Origin: Colletes latitarsis
Taxonomy: Eukaryota > Arthropoda > Insecta > Hymenoptera > Colletidae
Length of the DNA: 64,000 nucleotides
Reading direction: 5' to 3'
NCBI RefSeq assembly: GCF_051014445.1
Contig: NW_027488368.1
Location: 6,510,001-6,574,000 of the forward strand
In this document: positions 14,601 to 25,060 of the stretch, one piece after another
How positions within the stretch are numbered: position 1 is the first letter of the stretch
Layout of the letters: each line of letters starts with the position of its first letter
Position numbers and translations under genes: made by a program
Notes under the pieces: model-generated
Database searches by the model: none
What the model was told of the DNA's origin: nothing
What the model saw: the letters and a program-made list of their open reading frames with translations, nothing else

Positions 14601-17600
14601 ATCTGCCCTCATCAGGCTCATACCTTCGCATTTTTCACATACTTGTTGAACACATCCTGGGTTTTTCTCGTTTGGATCACGTAGTAATGTGGTAACACAC
14701 TGAAACAGACCAGTAAATCTGGTTTCGATCAATATTTTAGAGGATAACGCATGTTAGGTCTAGGTTAGGCCAGGGATTTGCCCTCATCATGGTCATACTT
14801 TCGCAGTTTTAACATACATGTTGCCCTGAGCGAGTGTTTTTTCAGCATCGGATCGCGTAGCAATGTGGTACCACACTAAAACAGTCAATTAAACCTGGTT
14901 TCGAACAATGTTTTAGAGGATAACGCAAGTTATGTCTGGGATAGGTCTGGGATTTGCCCTCATCAGGCTCATGCTTTCGCGTTTTTCACATACTTGTTGG
15001 AGAGATCCTGGGCTTCCTCTGGATTGTATCACGTAGTAATGTGGTACCACACTGAAACAGTCCATTAAACTTGTTTTCGATCAATATTTTAGAGAATATT
15101 TCATGTTAGGTCTATGTTAGGTCTGACATTTGCTCTCATCGGGCTCGTACTTTCGCATATTTCTCAAACTTGATGGCCAGATTTTGGGCTTTTTCTGGTT
15201 TGGATCACGTAGTAATGTGGTACCACACTGAAACAGTCCATTAAACCTGGTTTCGATCAATATTTTAGAGGATAACGCAAGTTAGGTCTGGGATAGGTCT
15301 GGGATCTGCCCTCATCAGGCTCATACCTTCGCATTTTTCACATACTTGTTGAACACATCCTGGGTTTTTCTGGTTTGGATCACGTAGTAATGTGGTACCA
15401 CACTGAAACAGACCAGTAAACCTGGTTTCGATCAATATTTTAGAGGATTACGCATGTTAGGTCTAGGTTAGGCCAGGGATTTGCCCTCATCAGGGTCATA
15501 CTTTCGCAGTTTTAACATACATGTTGACCTGAGCGAGTGTTTTTTCAGCGTCGGATCGCGTAGCAATGTGGTACCACACTAAAACAGTCAATTAAACCTG
15601 GTTTCGAACAATGTTTTAGAGGATAACGCAAGTTATGTCTGGGATAGGTCTGGGATTTGCCCTCATCAGGCTCATACTTTCGCGTTTTTCACATACTTGT
15701 TGAAGAGATCCTGGGCTTCCTCTGGATTGTATCACGTAGTAATGTGGTACCACACTGAAACAGTCCATTAAACCTGTTTTCGATCAATATTTTAGAGAAT
15801 ATTCCATGTTAGGTCTAGGTTAGGTTTGGCATTTCCTCTCATCGGGCTCGTACTTTCGCATATTTCTCATACCTGATGGCCAGATTCTGGGTTTTTTCTG
15901 GTTTGGAACACATAGTAATGTGGTACCACACTGAAACAGTCAATTAAACCTGGTTTCAATCAATCTTTTATAGGATAACGCATGTTAGGTGTAGGTTAGG
16001 CCTGGGATTTGCCCTCATCACGGTCATACTTTCGCTGTTTTAACATACATATTGCCCGATCGAGGGTTTTTTCAGCATTGGATCGGGTAGCAAAGTGGTA
16101 CCACACTAAAACAGTCAATTAAACCTGGTTTCGACCAATATTTTAGAGGATAACGCAAGTTAGGTCTGGGATAGGTGTGGGGTTTGCCCTGATCAGGGTC
16201 ATACTTTCGCAGTTTTAACATACATGTTGACCTGATCGAGGGTTTTTTCTGCTTTGGATCACGTAGCAAATTGGTACCACACTAAAACAGTCAATTAAAC
16301 CTGGTTTCGATCAATATTTTTGCGGATAACGCATGTTAGGTCTAGGTTAGGCCTGCGATTTTCCCTCATCAGACTCATACTTTCGCATTCTTCACATACT
16401 TGTTGAAGAAATCCTGGGCATTTTCTGGATTGGATCACGTACTAATGTGGTACCACACTGAAACAGTCCATTAAACCTGGTTTCGATCAATATTTTAGAG
16501 GATAACGCATGTTAGGTCTAGGTTAGGCCTGGGATATTGCCCTCATCACGGTCATACTTTCGCAGTTTTAACATACATATTGCCCGATCGAGGGTTTCTT
16601 CTGCTTTGGATCACGTAGTAATGTGGTACCACACTAAAACAGTCAATTAAACCTGGTTTCGATCAATATTTTAGAGGATAACGCAGGTTATGTCTGGGAT
16701 AGGTCTGGGTTTTTCTCACATCAGGGTCATACTTACGCAGTTTTAACATACATGTTGACCTGATCGAGGGTTTTTTCTGCTTTGGATCACGTAGCAAATT
16801 GGTACCACACTAAAACAGTCAATTAAACCTGGTTTCGATCAATATTTTAGAGGATAACGCAGGTTATATCTGGGATAGGTCTGGGATTTGCTCTCATCAG
16901 GCTCGTACTTTCGCATTCTTTACATACTTGTTGAACAGATCCGGGGATTTTTTCTGGTTTGGATCACGTAGTAATGTGGTACCACACTGAAACAGTCGAT
17001 TAAACCTGGTTTCGATCAATATTTTTGAGGATAACGCATGTTAGCTCTGGGTTAGGTCTAGGAATTGCCCTCATCAGGGTCATACTTTCGCAGTTTTAAC
17101 ATACATGTTGACCTGAGCGAGTGTTTTTTCAGCATCGGATCGCGTAGCAATGTGGTACCACACTAAAACAGTCAATTAAACCTGGTTTCGAACAATGTTT
17201 TAGAGGATAACGCAAGTTATGTCTGGGATAGGTCTGGGATTTGCCCTCATCAGGCTCATACTTTCGCGTTTTTCACATACTTGTTGAAGAGATCCTGGGC
17301 TTCCTCTGGATTGTATCACGTAGTAATGTGGTACCACACTGAAACAGCCCATTAAACCTGTTTTCGATCAATATTTTAGAGAATATTTCACGTTAGGTCT
17401 AGGTTAGGTCTGGCATTTGCTCTCATCGGGCTCGTACTTTCGCATATTTCTCATACTTGATGGCCAGATTCTGGGCTTTTTCTGGTTTGGATCACGTAGT
17501 AATGTGGTACCACACTGAAACAGTCCATTAAACCTGGTTTCGATCAATATTTTAGAGGATAACGCATGTTATGTCTCTGTTAGTTCCAGGATTAGCCCTC

Positions 17601-18491
17601 ATCAGTCTTATACATTCGCATTCTTCACATACTTCTTGAACAGGTCCTGGGTTTTTTCTGGGTTGGATCACATAGTAATGTGGTACCACACTGAAACAGT
17701 CAATTAAACCTGGTTCCAATCAATCTTTTATAGGATAACGCAAGTTAGGTCTGGGATATGTCTGGGGTTTGCCCTCATCAGGGTCATACTTTCGCAATTT
17801 TAACATACATGTTGACCTGATCGAGGGTTTATTCTGCTTTGGATCACGTAGCAAATTGGTACCACACTAAAACAGTCAATTAAACCTGGTTTCGATCAAT
17901 ATTTTAGAGGATAACGCAGGTTATGTCTGGGATAGGTCTGGGATTTGCTCTCATCAGGCTCGTACTTTCGCATTCTTCACATACTTGTTGAACAGATCCG
18001 GGGTTTTTTCTGGTTTGGATCACGTAGTAATGTGGTACCACACAGAAACAGTCGATTAAGCCTGGTTTCGATCAATATTTTTGCGGATAACGCATGTTAG
18101 GTCTAGGTTAGGCCTGCGATTTTCCCTCATCAGACTCATACTTTCGCATTCTTCACATACTTGATGAAGAAATCCTGGGCATTTTCTGGATTGGATCACG
18201 TACTAATGTGGTACCACACTGAAACAGTCCATTAAACCTGGTTTCGAACAATATTTTAGAGGATAATGCATGTTAGGTCTAGGTTAGGCCTGGATTTGCC
18301 CTCATCAGGGTCATACTTTCGCAGTTTTAACATACATATTGCCCGATCGAGGGTTTTTTCAGCATTGGATCGCGTAGCAAAGTGGTACCACACTAAAACA
18401 GTCAATTAAACCTGGTTTGGATCAATATTTTAGAGGATAACGCATGTTAGGTCTAGGTTAGGTCTGGGATTTGCCCACATCAGGGCCATAC
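8617..18491 (+). repeat. Higher-order repeat, copy 2
   Basis: This copy is collinear with copy 1 at offset 7912 from about 9620 to about 12370. The offset then becomes 6331 near 12490 (loss of about nine subfamily-B monomers), 6683 near 13130 and 6560 near 13614. The stretch 7460-8616 of copy 1 reappears at 17335-18491 with offset 9875. Roughly 14040-17340 is extra material relative to copy 1. It is itself internally repeated: the marker TAACGCAAGT-TATG recurs at 14921, 15624 and 17208, that is four and nine monomers apart. Confidence 0.8.
13376..13385 (+). repeat. Truncated monomer junction
   Basis: At about 13380 a monomer breaks off after CGTATATTTCTC and continues with TGGGTTAGTTCTGG, a subfamily-B sequence from a different phase of the repeat. 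It shifts the offset to copy 1 by 123 bases, so it is a non-integral recombination joint. Confidence 0.75.
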
Positions 18492-21306
18492 TTTCGCATA
18501 TTTCTCATTTTCGTTGGCCAGAACCTGGGCTTCCACTGGTTTGGACCACGTAGTAATGTGGTACCACAGTGAAGCAGTCAATTAAACCTGGTCTTGATAA
18601 ATATTTTAGAGGATAACGCATGTTAGCTCTGGGATAGGTCTAGGATTTTCCCTCATCAGGCTCATACTTTCGCATATTACTCATACTTGTTGGCTAGACC
18701 CTGGGCTTCTTCTGGATTGGATCACGAATTAATGTGGTACCACACTGAAACTGTCAATTAAACCTGGCTTCCGTCAATATTTTAGAGAATAATTCATGTT
18801 AGGTCTAGGTTAGGTCTGGGATTTGCTCTCATCAGGCTCGTACTTTCGCATTCTTCACATACTTTTTGAACAGATCCTGGGTTTTTTCTGGTTTGGATCA
18901 CGTAGTAATATGGTACCACGCTGAAACATTCAATTAAACCTGGTCTTGATAAATATTTTAGAGGATAACGCGTGTTAGGTCTGGATTAGGTCTAGGATTT
19001 GCCCTCATCAGGCTCATACTTTGGCATATTTCTCATACTTGTTGGCCTGATCCTGGGCTTTTTCCGGTTTGGATCAGGTATTAATGTGGTACCACACTGA
19101 TGCAGTCGATTAAACCTGGACACGATCAACATTTTAGAGGATAACGCCGGTTAGGTCTCGGTTAGGTGTGGGATTTGCCCTCATCAGGCACATACTTTGC
19201 CATATTTCTCATACTTGTTAGCCAGATCCTTTGCTTTTTCTGGTTTGGATCACGTAGTAATGTGGTACCACACTGAAACAGTCGACTAAACCTGGTCTCG
19301 ATCAATACTTTAGAGGATAACTCATGCTAGGTGTAGGTTAGGTCTGGGATTTGCCCTCACGAGGCTCATACTTTCGCATATTTCTCATACTTGTTGGCCT
19401 GATCCTGGGCTTTTTCCGGTTTGGATCAGGTAGTAATGTGGAAACCACACTGATGCAGTCGATTAAACCTGGATACGGTCAACATTTTAGAGGATAACGC
19501 CGGTTAGGACTCGGTTAGGTGTGGGATTTGCCCTCATCAGGCTCATACTTTCCCATATTTCTCATACTTGTTAGCCAGATCCTTTGCTTTTTCTGGATTG
19601 GATCACACAGTAATGTAGTACCACACTGAAACAGTCAATTTTACCTGGTCTCGATCAATATTTTAGAGCATAACGCATGTTAGGTCTGGGTTAGGTCTAT
19701 GATTTGCCCTCAATTGGCTCATACTTTCGCATTTTTCGCATACTCGTTGGCCAGATCCAGGGACTTTTCTGGTTTGGATCACGTGGTAATGTGGTACCAC
19801 ACTGAAACAGTCAATCATACCTAGTCTCGGTCAATATTTTAGAGGATAACGCATGTTATGTCTGGGTTAGGTCTGCGATTTGACCTCATGATGCTCATAC
19901 TTTCGCATATTTCTCATACTTGTTGGCCTGATCCTGGGCTTTTTCTGGTTTGGATCACGTTGTAATGTGGTACCACACTGAAACAGTCGACTAAACCTGG
20001 TCTCGATCAATATTTTAGAGGATAACGCATGTTATGTCTGGGTTAGGTGTGGGATTTGCCCTCATCAGGATCATTCCCTCGCATTCTTCACATACTTGTT
20101 GAACAGATCCTTGGATTTTTCTGGATTGGATCACGTAGTAATGTGGTACCACACTGAAACAGTTAATTAAACCCGGATACGACCAATATTTTTGAGGGTA
20201 ACGCATGTTAGGTCTGGGTTAGGTCTTGGATTTGCCCTCATCTGGCTCATACTTTCGCATTTTTCGTATACTCGTTGGCCAGATCCTGGGCCTTTCCTGG
20301 TTTGGATCACGTGGTAATGTGGTACCACACTGAAACAGATAATTAAACCTGGATACAACCAATATTTTTGAGGGTAACGCATGTTAGGTCTGGGTTAGGT
20401 CCAGGATTTGCCCTCATCTGGCTCATACTTTCGCATTTTTCGTATACTCGTTGGCCAGATCCTGGGCCCTTCCTGGTTTGGATCACGTGGTAATGTGGAA
20501 CCACACTGAAACAGTCAATTAAACCTAGTCTCGATCAATATTTTATGGGATATCGCATGTTAGGTCTAGGTTAGGCCTGGGATTTGCCCTCATCAGACTC
20601 ATACTTTCGCATTCTTCACATACTTGTTGAACAGATCCTGGGTTTTTTCTAGTTTGGATCAGGTAGTAATGTGGTACCACACTGAAACAGTTGATTAACC
20701 CTGGTCACGATCAACATTTTAGAGGAGAACGCCGGTTAGGACTCGGTTAGGTGTGGGATTTGCCCCCATCAGGCTCATACTTTCGCATATTTCTCATACT
20801 TATTAGCCAGATCCGTTGCTTTTTCTGGATTGGATCACATAGTAATGTAGTACCACACTGATACAGTCAATTATACCTGGTCTCGATCAATATTTTAGAG
20901 GATATCGCATGTTAGGTCTGGGTTAGGTCTGGGATTTGCACTCATGAGGCTCATACTTTCGCATTCTTCACATACTTGTTGAACAGATCCTGGGTTCTTT
21001 CTAGTTTGGATCCGGTAGTAATGTGGTACCACCACTGAAACACTCGATTAACCCTGGTCACGATCAACGGTTTAGAGGATAACGCCGGTAGGGACTCGGT
21101 TAGGTGTCGGATTTGCCCCCATCAGGCTCATACTTTCGCATATTTCTCATACTTGTTACCCAGATCCGTTGCTTTCTCTGGATTCGATCACATAGTAATG
21201 TAGTACCACACTGATACAGTCAATTATACCTGGCCTCGATCAATATTTTAGAGGATAACGCATGTTAGGTCTGTGTTAGGTCTAGGATTTGCCCCCATCT
21301 GTCTCA

Positions 21307-21309
<3 letters not shown>
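18492..21309 (+). repeat. Higher-order repeat, copy 3 (left part, interrupted by the non-LTR element)
   Basis: Begins with the same unit start as positions 1 and 8617. A three-monomer deletion relative to copy 1 lies at about 18780 (copy 1 290-818 is missing). A second net three-monomer loss occurs before 20015, where the offset to copy 1 settles at 17434. The non-LTR element is inserted in this copy at the position equivalent to copy 1 about 3864-3880, and the copy resumes at 27320. Confidence 0.82.

Positions 21310-21312
<3 letters not shown>
21297..21312. repeat. Target-site duplication, left copy (non-LTR element)
   Basis: ATCTGTCTCATACTTT immediately precedes the poly(T) tract. The same 16 bases occur at 27320-27335 on the other side of the element. 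The last three T residues cannot be told apart from the poly(T), so the duplication is 13-16 bp. A duplication of this size is usual for target-primed reverse transcription by R1-type elements. Confidence 0.9.
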
Positions 21313-21353
<41 letters not shown>

Positions 21354-21359
21354 CTTTTT
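21310..21359 (-). other. Poly(A) tail of the non-LTR element (poly(T) on + strand)
   Basis: Fifty bases of T on the plus strand with a single C at 21354. This is the retrotransposed 3' tail, next to the left target-site duplication. Such a long, nearly pure tract decays quickly, so it supports a recent insertion, though its exact length may be affected by assembly. Confidence 0.93.
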
Positions 21360-21875
21360 GTCGTGGGGAAAATCTTCGAAAGACTCCCTCCCACCTCCTT
21401 GGGGAGAGGTGGGAGGGGTGTGTGGGATTCCCCGCGCCCGTACAACGACAGGCGCGGGACCTACCCACTAAAAACCCCACGGTGACCCTTCGGCACGCTT
21501 TGGGAGGATACCGGGAATCGCTCGAAGCATTCTTCCGGTATCCTCCCCGTGCCCGCGCTTTCGCGCCCATCCCCCGGGGGGACAATCGGTCCCCCCAGTA
21601 GTCACACTGCCTCATAGCGGCGGGACGGGGCCACTCCATCCCGCCGCTATCCGTCCCGGGGCCGCGTTTAGTGGCGGCTGCGAGCCCCAACTCGCAACCG
21701 CCCGCGACCCCTTTTCCACCCCTCGGCGGCCGGGCGTTCATGACCGCACCAGACCGCCGAGGGTGCCTCCCCTTGCGTCGGACCGGTAGGGGGAGGCACT
21801 CCTACCCCCAACCGGTCCGACCCGGCGCCGCCTGGCGGGAGGAGGGTCTCCTCAGGACCCCCCTCCCAGCCTAGG
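21360..21875 (-). other. 3' UTR of the non-LTR element with serial hairpins
   Basis: About 516 bases between the ORF2 stop and the poly(A). They contain a row of inverted repeats: 21386-21417 (12-bp stem, 8-nt loop), 21431-21458 (8-bp stem), 21502-21547 (13-bp stem), 21576-21596 (8-bp stem, 5-nt loop), 21614-21650 (12-bp stem), 21673-21702 (12-nt arms, one mismatch), 21720-21763 (10-bp stem) and 21778-21820 (10-bp stem with a further G5/C5 inner stem). In R1/R2-type elements the 3' UTR RNA is what the encoded RT recognises, which is a plausible role here. The start codons on the plus strand in this region are not genes. Confidence 0.85.
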
Positions 21876-24800
21876 TCATCCACCACGCCGAGGCGGCCGC
21901 CCGCGACGCCTCGCGACCGGGCGACGACCTCGGGCCTCCGCACGAGCGCGAGCCTCAGCGCGCCGCTGAAGCTCGCGCTCCCTCCCCGCGGCCTCCTTCT
22001 GCAACATTACGTTCTCGCAGAAGGAGGCCACGGCCCTCCACTTCTCCTCGCTACCGAGCATGGCGCGCACCACGCCCGGCAGCGAGACATCCCGCCCGAC
22101 GACGCCGACCAGGACACGGCGCTCCCCCTCCCACGCGGGGCATACCTCCAGGGTATGATCCGCCGTGTCCTGCTCAGCGTCGCAGTGGCAGCAACGCGCC
22201 GTCGGCTCCTTCCCTATCCGGCACAGGTATCTTCCGAAGCTGCCATGCCCGGAAAATACCTGTGCCAGCCGGTAGGTGAGGCTGCCATGGCCTCTGTCCA
22301 GCCACTCCTTCAGGAGTGGCCGAACAGCCCCGACAGTCCGGTGCCCCGCGGTTGGCAGAGCCAGCCGCTCCTGCCACGCGAGCAACACGGACTGCCGGGC
22401 CTGGCGCTTCAAATCGCCCCAAGCAGGTTCCTGCCCGCCCGGGACCGCCCCCACCCCCGCGCGACGGTCGACGCGGTGCCGGTACATCACCGCGTGCGAC
22501 CGCGCGAGCAGGTCCATGGGCGGCATCCCCGCTAGAACCGTCGCCGCCTCATGTGACATGGTCCGATACCCGCGGACGACCCTGAGCGCCATGCGCCTCT
22601 GCACCCGACGCAGCATAGTCATGCTGCGCCGGGAGGCAGCCAGGTCGTCCGCCCAGACGGGGGCCCCGTATAGGGCCACCGACTGGACCAGTGCCACATA
22701 GAGGCGACGAACTCGGCCCGCCGGGCCCCCCAGGTTGGGCAGGATCCGGCCCAGAGCCGCAACCATCCTTTCCAACCGGGGGACCAGGCAGCGGAAATGC
22801 TTCTCGAAACGCCAGTGGCTATCGAGGATCAGCCCTAGATACCTGATCTGGGGCTTCACCTCGATGTCAGCCCCACCCACCCGAATCAGAGTGGGTGGCG
22901 GATCCTGCCGAGGTGAATGAAACGCAATCACCTCGGTCTTATGGACCGCCACCGTCATCCCCATCCCCCTGATCCGGTCGACGACGCGTTGCGACCCCTC
23001 CTCCGCGCGACGCATGGCCCTCCCCCAGTGCGCCCCGACGGCCAGCACCAATGTGTCATCCGCATAACACACCGTGCTGACGCCGTCGGGGAGGCCGGCC
23101 CGCAACACCGAGTCGTACGCGATGTTCCACAGGAGTGGCCCGAGGACCGACCCCTGCGGAACACCGCAGTACACCTCCCTCCGCATATCACCATCCCGGC
23201 CCGGATACTCGATCCACCTGCCGCGGAGATAATCCCCGACGACCGCCCTGAGACAAGGGGGGACTCGATGATATTCGAGTCCCCTCCTTATCTCTTCCCA
23301 GGGGAGGGTGTTAAAGGCATTGGCAATATCCAAGGACATTGCCAATGCCACCCCTCCCCGGGAGACGGCCGCCTCCGAGAGGGCCCTCACACGACCTATC
23401 GCGTCGATAGTCGATCGGCCCCCCCGGAAACCGAACTGGCAGTCGGCCAGACCGGGATCACCCCGCGACAGGTGCTCGACGAGGCGGGCAGCAATCACAC
23501 GCTCGAAGAGCTTGCCCACCTCGTCGAGGAGACAAATGGGCCGGTATGCGGAGGGAGACTCCGCGGGCCGACCCTCCTTCCGGAGGAGGACCATCCTCGC
23601 CACCTTCCAACTGGGGGGGAATCGCCCGTCCCTCAGGCAGCGGTCGAACAACCGCCTGAGGTCGGCCCCAAGGACGCCCTGGGTCAAGACCCAAACCCGG
23701 CCGGGCACACCATCCGGACCCGGGGCCGTGTTACGAACCCCGAGCCGTCTGATGGCCGCTGCCAGCTCCTCCTGCGTGACCCCCAGCTCGGCCGTCCACT
23801 CCACTGGGACAGCCGCCGCCGCCGGAGGACGCGGTCCCCTCTCCCCAATTGGGAAGAGTGTATTGACCACGTCCTCCAGCAGCCGGGTGTCAAGACCCTC
23901 GGTGACGGGGGGCGCCCACGGGCGGAGCTTATTCAGCACCACCTTATATGGGCGCCCCCATGGATCCTCATCAAGGGTCTGGAGGAGCTCCTTCCATGCC
24001 TGAGTCTTGGCCCGTTTGATGGCGACCTGCAGAGCAACCCGCGCCACGCGGTATGCTCCATACAGGTCATCAGCTGCCCTCGCTCGCGCCACGCCGTCGC
24101 CTGTACGTTGACGACGGCGCGCGCGGGTGTACTGGCGTCGGGCGCGGACAGTCGCGACTCGCAACTCCGCGATCGCGTCCGACCACCAGTACACCGCCCG
24201 GCGAGGAGAAGCCCGCCCGACCCGAGGCATCGCCGCGTCGCAAATACCCGCGACCAATGCTCCGAGCCGGGCGACCTCCTCCTCTATGCTCGGCAACTCG
24301 GCCGCTCCCTGCGGCCAAGTTGCAGCGAGGGCAGCTGCCATCAGGGCGTCCTTGTCCAGGCGCCGAAGCGCCCAGCGGCGTGGTGGGGTGCCACGCAGGC
24401 GGCCGTGTCGGGATGCACTCGCGGCGGCAGAGACCTCCATCCGGATGTACCGGTGATCGGAGAGTGTCTCTGCCCCCGCGACCACGTGCCAACCCGACAC
24501 CATGCGCACGGCGTTGGGGGTCGCGAATCCAACATCCACGATGGACCCCCCATATCGCCGCACGCATGTGTGCTCCGACCCCCGGTTCAATACCCGGAGG
24601 TCGAGCCCCGCCGCCCAATCGCCCAGGATCCCGCCGCGAACGGAGGTCCTGGGGGATCCCCAAGCCACCGACTTGGCATTAAAATCCCCCAGGACCAGCA
24701 CCGGCCGGGCCGCGTAGCGCTGCACGCATGCCGCGACCTCGGCCAAGTACAGCTCGAACGCAGCGTGACCGCTACGGGGCGAAATGTAGCACCCCACCAC

Positions 24801-25058
24801 AGCGACTCCCCCCCAGTCCACGGCGACGAACCCCCGACCGCGCTCCAACAAGGAGAACGGTGGGGACCCGTCGCCCCCTCCCCATACCGTCGCCACCAAG
24901 CCGTCCGCGTCGCCCACCCAATGAGGGTGATCAGGGACGCGGTACGGCTCGGCGGCGACCGCCAGGCCAACCCCCCACTCCGCGAGGACCTGGGACATCA
25001 AGTCCTGTGCCGCGCGGCAGTGGTTGAGGTTGGCCTGGAGGAGGAGGCGGGGCGGCAT
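21876..25058 (-). CDS. ORF2: endonuclease-reverse transcriptase of an R1-clade retrotransposon
   Basis: 1060 residues, intact. The protein nicks target DNA and reverse-transcribes the element RNA from the nick. Residues 1-205 form an APE-like endonuclease: N-terminal QANLNHCRAAQDL, AEPYR (Glu37), GDFNAKS (Asp125, Asn127), SIVD (Asp175) and SDHRYI (Asp201, His202). Residues about 440-750 are the reverse transcriptase: NTAPGPDG (443-450), LLDEVGKLFE, QFGFR, LDIANAF (Asp577), GVPQGSVLGP and catalytic YADD (665-668). A Cys-His motif follows (C956, C959, H968, C973, then PAW). The tail is Arg/Ala-rich and ends with RRRGRPPRRGG, which resembles an AT-hook. The ATG at 25058 overlaps the ORF1 stop by one base (TAATG), favouring translation by stop/restart after ORF1. 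The long plus-strand frames over this gene are antisense shadows. Confidence 0.95.
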   Translation of the reverse strand: MPPRLLLQANLNHCRAAQDLMSQVLAEWGVGLAVAAEPYRVPDHPHWVGDADGLVATVWGGGDGSPPFSLLERGRGFVAVDWGGVAVVGCYISPRSGHAAFELYLAEVAACVQRYAARPVLVLGDFNAKSVAWGSPRTSVRGGILGDWAAGLDLRVLNRGSEHTCVRRYGGSIVDVGFATPNAVRMVSGWHVVAGAETLSDHRYIRMEVSAAASASRHGRLRGTPPRRWALRRLDKDALMAAALAATWPQGAAELPSIEEEVARLGALVAGICDAAMPRVGRASPRRAVYWWSDAIAELRVATVRARRQYTRARRRQRTGDGVARARAADDLYGAYRVARVALQVAIKRAKTQAWKELLQTLDEDPWGRPYKVVLNKLRPWAPPVTEGLDTRLLEDVVNTLFPIGERGPRPPAAAAVPVEWTAELGVTQEELAAAIRRLGVRNTAPGPDGVPGRVWVLTQGVLGADLRRLFDRCLRDGRFPPSWKVARMVLLRKEGRPAESPSAYRPICLLDEVGKLFERVIAARLVEHLSRGDPGLADCQFGFRGGRSTIDAIGRVRALSEAAVSRGGVALAMSLDIANAFNTLPWEEIRRGLEYHRVPPCLRAVVGDYLRGRWIEYPGRDGDMRREVYCGVPQGSVLGPLLWNIAYDSVLRAGLPDGVSTVCYADDTLVLAVGAHWGRAMRRAEEGSQRVVDRIRGMGMTVAVHKTEVIAFHSPRQDPPPTLIRVGGADIEVKPQIRYLGLILDSHWRFEKHFRCLVPRLERMVAALGRILPNLGGPAGRVRRLYVALVQSVALYGAPVWADDLAASRRSMTMLRRVQRRMALRVVRGYRTMSHEAATVLAGMPPMDLLARSHAVMYRHRVDRRAGVGAVPGGQEPAWGDLKRQARQSVLLAWQERLALPTAGHRTVGAVRPLLKEWLDRGHGSLTYRLAQVFSGHGSFGRYLCRIGKEPTARCCHCDAEQDTADHTLEVCPAWEGERRVLVGVVGRDVSLPGVVRAMLGSEEKWRAVASFCENVMLQKEAAGRERELQRRAEARARAEARGRRPVARRRGRPPRRGG

Positions 25059-25060
25059 TA
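25056..25060 (-). promoter_or_regulatory. TAATG stop-start overlap between ORF1 and ORF2
   Basis: On the minus strand the ORF1 stop TAA (25060-25058) and the ORF2 ATG (25058-25056) share one A. The same UAAUG arrangement mediates termination-reinitiation in the R1-clade element SART1, from my knowledge of that literature. I infer, but cannot show, the same use here. Confidence 0.8.

Larger units (their letters stand above)
1..21309 (+). repeat. Satellite array, block 1 (about 176-bp monomer)
   Basis: Head-to-tail monomers fill this block without a gene. The period is read from the recurring GGTACCACAC box, for example at 245, 421, 598 and 774 (steps of 176-177). A typical monomer contains, in order: a TTAGGTCTGGG pair, a GGGATTTGCCCTCATC segment, CATACTTTCGCAT, TTGTTGGCCAGATCCTGG, GGTTTGGATCACGTAGTAA, the palindrome TGTGGTACCACA, CTGAAACAGTCAATTAAACC and TCAATATTTTAGAGGATAACGC. 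All monomers run in the same direction. Short open frames inside the array are by-products of the repeat. Several sequence subfamilies alternate along the block, and the block is built of three large higher-order copies. Confidence 0.97.

Noticed and set aside
1..21309. CRISPR-like regular repeats
   Set aside because: The repeats are contiguous 176-bp monomers with no unique spacers and no cas genes.
21248..21741. Open frames running through the poly(T) tract
   Set aside because: They encode poly-Lys or poly-Phe from the poly(A) tail and are not genes.
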